This document shows, in pieces, positions 25,050 to 31,906 of a stretch of 32,055 bases of DNA. The notes beneath the pieces were generated by a model. The model was not told the origin of the DNA. It searched no databases and worked only from the letters and a program-made list of their open reading frames with translations. Made by a program: the position numbers and the translations under genes. The stretch's first letter is position 1. Each line of letters opens with the position of its first letter. The stretch comes from Thermoanaerobaculum sp. Lineage in GTDB: Bacteria > Acidobacteriota > Thermoanaerobaculia > Multivoradales > UBA5704. The stretch covers positions 1 through 32,055 of the forward strand of contig JAJKHS010000161.1 in NCBI GenBank assembly GCA_021154885.1, in the 5' to 3' direction.

Positions 25050-25118
25050 AGCGACAACTCTATACCCTGCCGCCTGCGGGTTCATTGGAAGAAACCCGCG
25101 CCAAAAGCTCCGAGATTT

Positions 25119-26165
25119 TCAGTCGAGCCATAGGGCTGCCACTATTGCCAGGCCGATGATGGCATAGAGCGCGCGGTAACGTGCTTGCAGGCGGCGGATG
25201 CTCGCGTAGGTGAGGCCCTCGGCCAGAGTCTTGAGCGACCAGCGTAGGTGAACGGGGTAGAGGACGACGAGGGCTGCCAGGGGATGGGGGAGGATGCCCT
25301 GGAGGGCCAGGAGGAGAAGGAGGGCGTGGGCCAGGGTGAAGAGGGCCAGGCTGGCGGCGAAGGTACGGCGTGGGCCGAAGATCACCGCGTTGGTCCTGAT
25401 GGCGTTGAGGACGTCGCCCTGGTGGTCGCTGACCTCTTGGGTCAGGTGGCCGGCGGCGAAGGTCAGGGCGAAGAAGGTGGCAGTGGCGAGGCCGCGACGG
25501 TCGATGGCGTTCCCCAGGGAGTAGCCGAGGAGGAAGTGGAGGGCGCCGCCGGCCAGGTGGGCCGCTGAGTTGAGGAGCGGTCTGCCCTTCCAATTCAAGT
25601 GGGGCAGGGAGTAGAGGGCGCTCAGGGCAGCGATTGCCAGTGACAGCCAGAGGGTGCTTGGGCCGAGGCGGCTGAAGAGGAGGAGACTCAGGACCAGCAG
25701 GCTGGCCGCCAGACCGCCGATCTCCTTGCGGCCTACACCTCTGGCCGTGAAGACGCTGGCGGCCTTGTTGGGATCGGTGAGGTCGGTGGTCAGGCCGGAC
25801 CAGTCGTTGAGCATGAAGATGTGCGCCATCAGGCAGACGTTGGCGACGGTGAGGATCGCCAGCGGCCCCACGTTCTCCGCCGCCGGGTGGCGGATCGCGA
25901 AGGCGGCGCCGAGCAGGGGCGAGCCCTGGAGAACGAGGATCTCTTGCAGGCGCAGGCAGGACAGGTAGCGGCGAAGGCGCTCGCCAGGGCGGCCTCCGGT
26001 CGAGATGGCAGCCGGCACGGCGGGCGCAAATCGGGGCGGAGCCTGCCGGGGGGCCTGCCGGGGGATCGTCGCCGGCCTAGATGGCGGCGTGCGATCCGTC
26101 ACCGGTGGCTTGAGCCGCGCCGCGGAAGCTTCAGCCGTTCGAATGAGGGTGCTTGAGATGCGCAT
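25119..26165 (-). CDS. UbiA-family membrane prenyltransferase with an altered first Asp motif
   Basis: A 348-residue multi-pass protein of the UbiA superfamily, which transfers or cyclises prenyl diphosphates in the membrane. After a Pro/Arg-rich cytoplasmic stretch (1-65), LRRYLSCLRLQEILVLQGSPLLGAAFA begins the helical core of about eight segments. The first Asp motif reads ND-x-x-G-x-x-x-D (N120, D121, G124, D128), with Gly replacing the middle Asp. The second is SDHQGD (D247, D251). SALYSLPHLNWKGRP is the usual YS-x-P region. ATG 26165 overlaps the upstream gene by 35 bp, indicating tight coupling; an in-frame GTG at 26018 is an alternative that removes the odd leader. Two Asp sites remain, so catalysis is plausible, but the substrate is unknown. 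Confidence 0.85.
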   Translation of the reverse strand: MRISSTLIRTAEASAARLKPPVTDRTPPSRPATIPRQAPRQAPPRFAPAVPAAISTGGRPGERLRRYLSCLRLQEILVLQGSPLLGAAFAIRHPAAENVGPLAILTVANVCLMAHIFMLNDWSGLTTDLTDPNKAASVFTARGVGRKEIGGLAASLLVLSLLLFSRLGPSTLWLSLAIAALSALYSLPHLNWKGRPLLNSAAHLAGGALHFLLGYSLGNAIDRRGLATATFFALTFAAGHLTQEVSDHQGDVLNAIRTNAVIFGPRRTFAASLALFTLAHALLLLLALQGILPHPLAALVVLYPVHLRWSLKTLAEGLTYASIRRLQARYRALYAIIGLAIVAALWLD

Positions 26166-28899
26166 GTTCGTAAGCGAGCCTCAGCCAGAGCGCGTAGCCG
26201 GCGTCCTCCGACCAATAGTATCTGGGGGTCGTCGCGGTGAGATCGTTGTGGTAGAGGAGCGGCGGACTCTTTCGCAAAAGGGCAAAGTCGTCTTTGGCAA
26301 GCTGGCGCAGCACCGCCTGGATTTTCACCGCGTCGGCCGCGTCGGCCGGTGGGCCTCCGGGGGGCAGCGCGCGCCCCAGTAGCCGGACGACGGACACCCA
26401 GATCTCCTGGCCTGGCACCGGCGTCCGCATCCGCGACTCGGGCAGCTCCAGCTCGCAGCCGGCGCGCCGGAGGTCGCTCAGGCGCAGGATCGGGACCAGC
26501 GGCGCCATTCGATAGTAGACCCAGACCCGATCCTGGTCTACAACTGGGCGGAGAGCTTCGCAGAGCGCACGGCCGGCCGGCGGCTGCACCTTGGCAAGCA
26601 GCAGCAGCACGTGCATCTGGATGGTGATGTCGGCAGGGTTAGGATCGCCGCCGGGGTCGAGGCACTGGTAGGCCTCACGCGGCGCGAGCCAGGTGCGGTA
26701 GAGGCCCTCGCGGGTGCGATATTGGTCGAGGGTCGCCAGGGCGGCCGGCAGCCGCCGGCGATCCCGGCGGTCATTGTCGGGAGCGAGCCTCCAGACGAGC
26801 GCCGTGTCGTCGGTATCGGGTGTGATAGCGCACCCCAGGGTGCCGATGCCAGGAGCGTCTGGCAGGCCATGGTAGCGCACCAGTCCGCCGGCCTCGATCT
26901 GGCCGGTGAGGTGCTGGCGGGCGCGCTGCAAGCTGTCGCCGAGACCGCCGGTGGCCGCCAGCGGATCGAGCAGGTCGAGCAGGAGAGCGGTGAGGAAGGT
27001 GTTCATCTCCTGGCGCGGCTCCTGGAAGTGCGCCGCGCTCGTGTAGGCGGTGAGCCAGTAACCCGGCCCCTGCTGGTGCGCACGAAGCCGCGCCGCTGCC
27101 GTCCTGAAGCCGTCGTCGAGGTCCTCCGGTGCCATCCGCACGGTCAGCTTGCGCTCCTCCAGGTAATATCCCTCTCCCTTCTCGGAGGCCCAGGCGAAGG
27201 CGGTCAGCTTGTGCTCGCCGGGAGCGAGGCCGGCCGTGCCGAGTGGGATGCGCCAGCCGGCGGGGCTCGCCTCGTGCAGCGTACCGCGGACGTCGGGCCG
27301 GTCGAAGAAGGTGCGGGAGGCGACGGTCTGTCGGCCGTCGATGATCACTGCCACCTGCCAGGGCGTTGCGTGGCCGGCCAGTGCCCAGCCGGCGGCGACA
27401 ACCTCCTGGCCGGCGGTGACAGCGGAGGTCGCGCGGCCGCCGGCCTCAATGGCGTCGAGATTGCCGCGCATCTCGATCATCAACTCCGCCGGCGCGAGGC
27501 CATGCTGTAAGGAAGCGACGAAGGGTGCATTCCGCCAGTCCCACGCGGCCCGCATCTGGTGGGGACCGCTGGCAACGGCGAAGATCGCGCTGTCGGTCGC
27601 GCCGGTGTACCAGAAGGCGCCGATGGCTTCGATGGCGACCGCGGCGCCGACCGCAAGCAGGAAGCACGTCCGGCCGAGGCCGCGCAGTGCGGCGACCACC
27701 GGCACCAGCATCCACAGGAGCAGCGGCAGGAGGTCGGTCATATAGCGCGGCCCCCAGGAGATGCCGGCCCGCCAGTCGGCCTTGGCATAGAGCAAGACCT
27801 GGAGAACGACGCCGACGCTTATCGCCAGGGTGAGGCCGCGCTCGCCGCGCTGGCTGCGGTCATGCGGCAGGTGCCTCCAGGCCAGGACGAGGAAGAGCAG
27901 GAAGGGTGAGAAGACGAACAGCCCCCGCGTCGGGCTGAACAGCAATCCGCCGAGGCCGGAAAGCAGGTCGTGCTGGAAGAAGCGGGCCTTGCCCATCAGC
28001 CCGTAACCGCCGGCGAAGTGGCCGGCCACGCCGAGGTTGTAGAGCAGCACCAAGCCCGCCGGCAGCGCCGCCGCGGCGGCGAGCAGCGCCGCCCGGCGGC
28101 CGGCCCAGAACAGTCCGTAAGCGCCCAGCACCGCCGCGAGGATGACATCCGGAGGGCGGGTGCCGGCGATGAGCCCGCACAGCAACCCCGCCGCAAGCGC
28201 CCGCGGCGCGGTGCACGGCCCGGTGAGGAGCAGCAGTGCGCCGATCACCAGGAGCTCAGCCATCCCGTGCTGCCACAGAGCCTGGCTGCTGATCACCCAT
28301 GTGGTGGTGCCGAAGGCATAAGCCAAGGTGAGCAGCAGTGCGATCGGCGCCGCCGCCCGGCGCCGCAGCAGCAGGTAGAGGAGTGACACGGAAAGCGCCG
28401 CCATGAGCGAGGCGGACAGCTTCTCCATGACCCTTGCTATGTGGTCCAGCCGCCCATCCGTCCAACCCCGCAGGTGCAGGTAACCGACCGCGGGGAGGTA
28501 GAGCGGCGCGATGAGCACCGGCAGCACCACGGGGTACAGCGAGATGACGTGGCCGCCGCGCGCATGCACCATCCAGAACGCCGTATCGCCTCGCCCTTGG
28601 GCGGTGAGCGTCGCGATCGGATCGAGAAGGATGCTGTGGTACTGCCAGATCGCGAACGGCAGGTAGCGCGCCGGGTAGGTGTCGCCGGCGCTGATCGCCC
28701 GCCGGTTGGCGTTGTAGACCAGCAGGCAGCAGAGCCCGATGAGCAGGCTCGCCCGCAACTCGCGCCGGCCGCGCAAGAAACGTTGGGCTTGCCCATGCTC
28801 CTCACCGGACGCCGAGCCAGGAACCGGACCACAGCCGCGGACCTGGGCCTCGGGCTGAGCGGCGGGTGCAGACCGCCTGCCGCCGAGGACGGGGGTCAT
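26131..28899 (-). CDS. GT-C-like membrane protein fused to DXDD-type helical cyclase-like domain
   Basis: A 922-residue protein (from ATG 28899; a GTG at 28983 would add 28 residues). Residues about 50-445 are a polytopic region resembling GT-C/PMT-type glycosyltransferases that use polyprenyl-phosphate sugars: RAISAGDTYPARYLPFAIWQ follows the first helix, and FGTTTWVISSQALWQHG, SPTRGLFVFSPF and GISWGPRYMTDLLPLLL follow. About 470-590 is a beta-rich region. From about 595 on comes a helical domain with YTSAAHFQEPRQEMNTFLTALLL, RARQHLTGQIEAGGLVRYHG, ITPDTDDTALVWRL and EGLYRTWLAP. D695-x-D697-D698-T-A matches the catalytic DXDDTA of class II terpene cyclases. The fusion to a membrane glycosyltransferase and overlap with a UbiA gene suggest polyprenol or terpenoid-lipid modification. 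Function is inferred. Confidence 0.8.
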   Translation of the reverse strand: MTPVLGGRRSAPAAQPEAQVRGCGPVPGSASGEEHGQAQRFLRGRRELRASLLIGLCCLLVYNANRRAISAGDTYPARYLPFAIWQYHSILLDPIATLTAQGRGDTAFWMVHARGGHVISLYPVVLPVLIAPLYLPAVGYLHLRGWTDGRLDHIARVMEKLSASLMAALSVSLLYLLLRRRAAAPIALLLTLAYAFGTTTWVISSQALWQHGMAELLVIGALLLLTGPCTAPRALAAGLLCGLIAGTRPPDVILAAVLGAYGLFWAGRRAALLAAAAALPAGLVLLYNLGVAGHFAGGYGLMGKARFFQHDLLSGLGGLLFSPTRGLFVFSPFLLFLVLAWRHLPHDRSQRGERGLTLAISVGVVLQVLLYAKADWRAGISWGPRYMTDLLPLLLWMLVPVVAALRGLGRTCFLLAVGAAVAIEAIGAFWYTGATDSAIFAVASGPHQMRAAWDWRNAPFVASLQHGLAPAELMIEMRGNLDAIEAGGRATSAVTAGQEVVAAGWALAGHATPWQVAVIIDGRQTVASRTFFDRPDVRGTLHEASPAGWRIPLGTAGLAPGEHKLTAFAWASEKGEGYYLEERKLTVRMAPEDLDDGFRTAAARLRAHQQGPGYWLTAYTSAAHFQEPRQEMNTFLTALLLDLLDPLAATGGLGDSLQRARQHLTGQIEAGGLVRYHGLPDAPGIGTLGCAITPDTDDTALVWRLAPDNDRRDRRRLPAALATLDQYRTREGLYRTWLAPREAYQCLDPGGDPNPADITIQMHVLLLLAKVQPPAGRALCEALRPVVDQDRVWVYYRMAPLVPILRLSDLRRAGCELELPESRMRTPVPGQEIWVSVVRLLGRALPPGGPPADAADAVKIQAVLRQLAKDDFALLRKSPPLLYHNDLTATTPRYYWSEDAGYALWLRLAYEHAHLKHPHSNG

Positions 28900-29048
28900 G
28901 GTTTCATGCTCACTTGCGCTGGCTTCCCACAGGGGTCCGTCTCCATCCACTACGAGTGTTGGCGAGAGGTCGGAGGCTACCACAAGGCGCCGCCGCCAGG
29001 ATGGCAGCGGCCGGGTGGGCGACCGGCGCAGCCCGGGAACCCCGCTGA

Positions 29049-29366
29049 CACCCCGAGCGGACGAGGTTCAACCCCCAGGCCGCCTCCGGGTTCGAGGCAA
29101 GTGTCGAATTGATCGGCGAGGACCGTTTCCACGCCGAAATCGCGGGCGGCCAAATGGAGCTCGCCCGCGGCAGCGCAGACCAGCACGACGCCATTATCGA
29201 GACCGACTCCGACACACTGGCCGCGCTGATCTACGGTGGGTGCCAGCTCGCCGAAGCCTTGCGCTCCGGGGACCTGAAAGTCGAGGGGGACAAGTCGGTC
29301 GTCAAGCGCTTCTTGACCCTCTTCCCGCTCTCCAGGCCGGCAGCAACGTGTTTGCTCCAGGGATGA
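29049..29366 (+). pseudogene. Truncated HxlR-type regulator, C-terminal SCP2-like domain only
   Basis: The frame read from 29049 gives TRFNPQAASGFEASVELIGEDRFHAEIAGGQMELARGSADQHDAIIETDSDTLAALIYGGCQLAEALRSGDLKVEGDKSVVKRFLTLFPL. This is the C-terminal SCP2/sterol-carrier-like half of winged-helix (HxlR/ArsR-type) regulators, down to the usual FLTLFPL ending. The DNA-binding half is missing: an in-frame TGA lies at 29046-29048 and the sequence upstream has no winged-helix character. It is a remnant truncated at its 5' side, next to the vapB/vapC remnant. Confidence 0.65.
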
Positions 29367-29389
29367 GAGAGACAGGTGTCACTCTTTGT

Positions 29390-29487
29390 GTCGCAGGCGA
29401 TGGCGCTCATCCTCGGCCAGCACTTCACCGAGCAGGATCACCGGCCAAAAGAGCAGAGACAGCGTTGGTATCGAGGATCACCGCCAC
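29390..29487 (-). pseudogene. Broken vapC (frameshift and truncation)
   Basis: From GTG 29487 the sequence reads VAVILDTNAVSALLAGDPAR then TGA (29427-29425). Moving one nucleotide, the frame continues EVLAEDERHRL, which is how PIN-domain toxins of this type normally go on. Homology then ends, so about 100 further codons, including the remaining acidic residues, are lost. The start overlaps the vapB stop by 10 bp, as in an intact pair. Confidence 0.75.
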
Positions 29488-29729
29488 TCGTCCGGATCGA
29501 TACTCTCCAATTCCTCGGCAACCACCGCGTCGACCGGCTCCACCTCTTCTCTCCGTGCCTGACCGAAGACGCTTCTCCAGCCCTGCTGCGATGAGCCCCG
29601 AGCGGTCTGTCGCTCCAGATGCTCCTGGAGTGCTTCTATGACGAACTCCTTGAGGCTCTCTCCTCGCCTCGCCGCCGCGGCCTTGGTTCGCCTGAAGAGG
29701 TCGTCCGGAATCTCGAGGGTGGTCTTCAT
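29478..29729 (-). CDS. vapB: VapB-type antitoxin without functional toxin
   Basis: An intact 83-residue ribbon-helix-helix antitoxin: MKTTLEIPDDLFRRTKAAAARRGESLKEFVIEALQEHLERQ is the DNA-binding part, and WRSVFGQARREEVEPVDAVVAEELESIDPDEWR the toxin-binding tail. The toxin downstream is frameshifted and truncated, so this is an orphan that could still repress its promoter or cross-neutralise another VapC. ATG 29729 is the first Met in the conserved frame. Confidence 0.85.
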   Translation of the reverse strand: MKTTLEIPDDLFRRTKAAAARRGESLKEFVIEALQEHLERQTARGSSQQGWRSVFGQARREEVEPVDAVVAEELESIDPDEWR

Positions 29730-29825
29730 GAACCCACTTTCGCATATTTATCGGAAGACGTAAAGGTGGTCCCCCGGCGAGGTCCCCCGTGTTGTGTTGT
29801 AAGATAGGTAGTATAGGAGGAAGCG

Positions 29826-31148
29826 ATGGCTCACACGCCCAGGGCACAGCTTCAGCAGAGTTTTCAGGAAATTTCCAAGCTTAACCACATCCTTGGGAAA
29901 GACACGATGCGTAGCTTTTCTGCGATGAAGGATGTCGTCTTGCGCTTTGATGCGGGAGAGAAGTCGAAGTCGCTCGGTGGTGACGCGTGCTTTCTTATTA
30001 AGACTACAATAAGAGCGTTCCTGGGACAAGTGGATGGTCTTGGATACGCTCTCAGGCGTGCAGTTTTGTCTAGTGCCGAGGACGCAGGACTAGTGTTAAC
30101 TCAGAAGGAAAGAGCGAAACTAAGCGAGAAGAGATACGATTCTAAGACTAACACCCTCACGGATAAACGCGCGCTTCTCAATACTCCCGAAAGCATTAAG
30201 GTCGGCTTCGAGTACTTCCCCAGACTCGTTGGTACTACTTTCAATCTTGATACGAGCGGGGATGGCTGGCGCGGTTTCAAGAGGCTAGTCAGGGTGCGTA
30301 ATGGCTTTACGCATCCGAAGACTATCGAGGATCTGTCAGTAACGAATTCTGGACAAGCCCTTCAGCCGACCCTGGCATGGTTTTCGAGTCAGGCGCAGAA
30401 CTTAGTCATTGAGTGCGGGCGAGCAATGGGGGTCAGTCTTGCTTCTGCAGGAGTACTCGATGCCAAGGCTCTGAAGTACAGGGAGTCAGAGCATCCATGG
30501 GTAACGATTTTTAGGGACGAGGACTACGAACTCATTGCGGCGGATGCTGGAAGGGCCTTGGAGTACATAAAGACAATGCTCCGTCTTTCGAGTGAGGATA
30601 CGTTGCGCGCGCTGACTTTGATGACCAGAAAAGATTTTCCAATGTTTAGTTACGAATGGGAATACGCCACGCGGATGGCTGTGCGCACCATGTTTTCTGA
30701 TGTAGAGGCGATAACTGCGGCTGCGCAGTTTTTCACAGATGCAGCGGCGAGGCGTGGCGATATTCCTGTGCATGGACTTCTAGATAAGTCAGACGGCGAC
30801 GAAATTGAGGACAAATTTGCGACAGCTCTCACAAGATTTTCGGCTGAATTCGGCAACGAGACGGTACTGCCGACGAGCGGGGATTCTTGGAAGGCGTTCC
30901 GAGGTGCGCGCTTTCTTAGAAATCGGTTAACACACCCGAAGGCGGTGGGGGACCTGAGAGTCGAGTTGAAGAATTTTCAGTTAATTCATGATGCGTTGGG
31001 GTATTTCTTGGGAGCACACGACGCGCTTTTTATAGATGCAGAGAAGTGGGCCTCTTTGGCTTCAAGCGTAGGGAAGGCGATTAAGGAGAGGCACGAAGCC
31101 ACAGAACAGAGAGACTCTGAAGACGAGGAGGAGCTAAGCCACACTTGA
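29826..31148 (+). CDS. Protein with two HEPN-like RN-x3-H repeats (putative RNase)
   Basis: A 440-residue soluble protein I do not recognise as a named family. It has an internal duplication: TSGDGWRGFKRLVRVRNGFTHPKTIEDLSV (143-172) and TSGDSWKAFRGARFLRNRLTHPKAVGDLRV (350-379), each near the end of a mostly helical half. Both carry R-N-x3-H (R158/H163 and R365/H370), the R-x4-6-H ribonuclease signature of HEPN domains. HEPN proteins serve as toxins and in anti-phage defence. AGGAGG sits 6 nt before ATG 29826. Base composition is far more A+T-rich than the flanks (about half G+C in 30061-30120), suggesting recent acquisition. Low similarity outside the repeats leaves room for a non-catalytic role. 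Confidence 0.78.
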   Translation: MAHTPRAQLQQSFQEISKLNHILGKDTMRSFSAMKDVVLRFDAGEKSKSLGGDACFLIKTTIRAFLGQVDGLGYALRRAVLSSAEDAGLVLTQKERAKLSEKRYDSKTNTLTDKRALLNTPESIKVGFEYFPRLVGTTFNLDTSGDGWRGFKRLVRVRNGFTHPKTIEDLSVTNSGQALQPTLAWFSSQAQNLVIECGRAMGVSLASAGVLDAKALKYRESEHPWVTIFRDEDYELIAADAGRALEYIKTMLRLSSEDTLRALTLMTRKDFPMFSYEWEYATRMAVRTMFSDVEAITAAAQFFTDAAARRGDIPVHGLLDKSDGDEIEDKFATALTRFSAEFGNETVLPTSGDSWKAFRGARFLRNRLTHPKAVGDLRVELKNFQLIHDALGYFLGAHDALFIDAEKWASLASSVGKAIKERHEATEQRDSEDEEELSHT

Positions 31149-31212
31149 TATGCCAAATTCACAGCGATAGCATCGAGTACGTGCTGCAAGTACAACTCGT
31201 CTCGGCTTCGGC

Positions 31213-31500
31213 TCACGGCGGGGTGGCTTCAGAGAGGACGCGCTCGCGCAAATACGGGGAAAGGGCTCGCTCGGTGACCACGTCCACCGGGCGCTGAACG
31301 AGATCCTCCAGATCTTGTTTGAGCCCCACGAGGTCCAGGAGCGAGCGCCCTTCTCCGAGCGTCACGAGCAGGTCAAGGTCGCTTCCCTCCCGGCCTTCGC
31401 CCCGGGCGAGGGAGCCGAACACGCGCACGTTTCCTGCGCCGTGGCGCTTGGCAAGATCGAGGATTTCCGAGCGGTACTTTTGCAGGATCTCGCTGCTCAT
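31213..31500 (-). CDS. MNT-type minimal nucleotidyltransferase (MntA-like)
   Basis: A 95-residue protein of the minimal nucleotidyltransferase group. VRVFGSLARGEGREGSDLDLLV gives the GS-x10-DxD catalytic signature (G29, S30, D41, D43), and RPVDVVTE supplies a third Asp. In HEPN/MNT toxin-antitoxin systems such proteins AMPylate or neutralise a HEPN toxin encoded directly downstream. Here no HEPN gene follows on the same strand; the only HEPN-like gene is convergent, ending 64 nt away. It could be an orphan antitoxin or act on the neighbour. No clear ribosome site precedes ATG 31500. Confidence 0.88.
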   Translation of the reverse strand: MSSEILQKYRSEILDLAKRHGAGNVRVFGSLARGEGREGSDLDLLVTLGEGRSLLDLVGLKQDLEDLVQRPVDVVTERALSPYLRERVLSEATPP

Positions 31501-31616
31501 GGTGCAGCCAGTTTACAGTAGGGGGAGGGGATTTGGCTGGGATGCAGGGATTCTGCGGATCAGAGACTCTCCGCCGCCCGGGATTGAACCCACCCCCTAT
31601 ACACATCTCACCATGC

Positions 31617-31723
31617 TGCCCCGAAGGGGCAAAGGCATGTAGCCTGGGGCTGGCGCTTTTTGCCAGCTCCAGGTAGGCGTGACCCTAGAAAACCCTGAAG
31701 CCCCGAAGGGGCGGCGGCAGTTT
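31617..31723 (-). repeat. Dispersed three-hairpin element, copy C (inverted)
   Basis: Reverse-complement orientation of the element at 1073. From left: TGCCCCGAAGGGGCA hairpin (31617-31631), GGCATGTAGCC, the central arm CCTGGGGCTGGC (31643-31654) with a near-complement after GCTTTTT, then the outer GCCCCGAAGGGGC hairpin and GGCGGCAGTT. Confidence 0.78.
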
Positions 31724-31733
31724 GCTCCAACGA

Positions 31734-31838
31734 TAAGCTGCCGTCGCCCCTCCGGGGCTCTGGGAAATGTGGGCATAGGTTCCTGGGGCTGGCAAAAAGC
31801 GCCAGCCCCAGGCTACATGCCACTGCCCCTTCGGGGCA
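31734..31838 (+). repeat. Dispersed three-hairpin element, copy B
   Basis: Same order as copy A: AGCTGCCGTCGCCCC with TCCGGGGC hairpin, the central perfect 12-bp stem (CCTGGGGCTGGC 31782-31793; complement 31801-31812; loop AAAAAGC), GGCTACATGCC, and a TGCCCCTTCGGGGCA terminal hairpin. It is divergent from copy C with a 10-nt gap. Confidence 0.8.
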
Positions 31839-31906
31839 AGAAACCCGGGCTTGCAGGTCATCCAGTCAACGAAATGTGTATAAGAGAGTGGATGGAATCC
31901 CGGAAT

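Noticed and set aside
25050-25118. Terminator between the NTF2-like and UbiA genes
   Set aside because: A 7-bp GCGGGTT/AACCCGC stem exists, but neither strand has a following T-tract.
31570-31610. tRNA-like T-arm (GGGTTCAATCCCG on the minus strand)
   Set aside because: The flanking bases do not form an acceptor stem, D-arm or anticodon arm, so this is a chance match.
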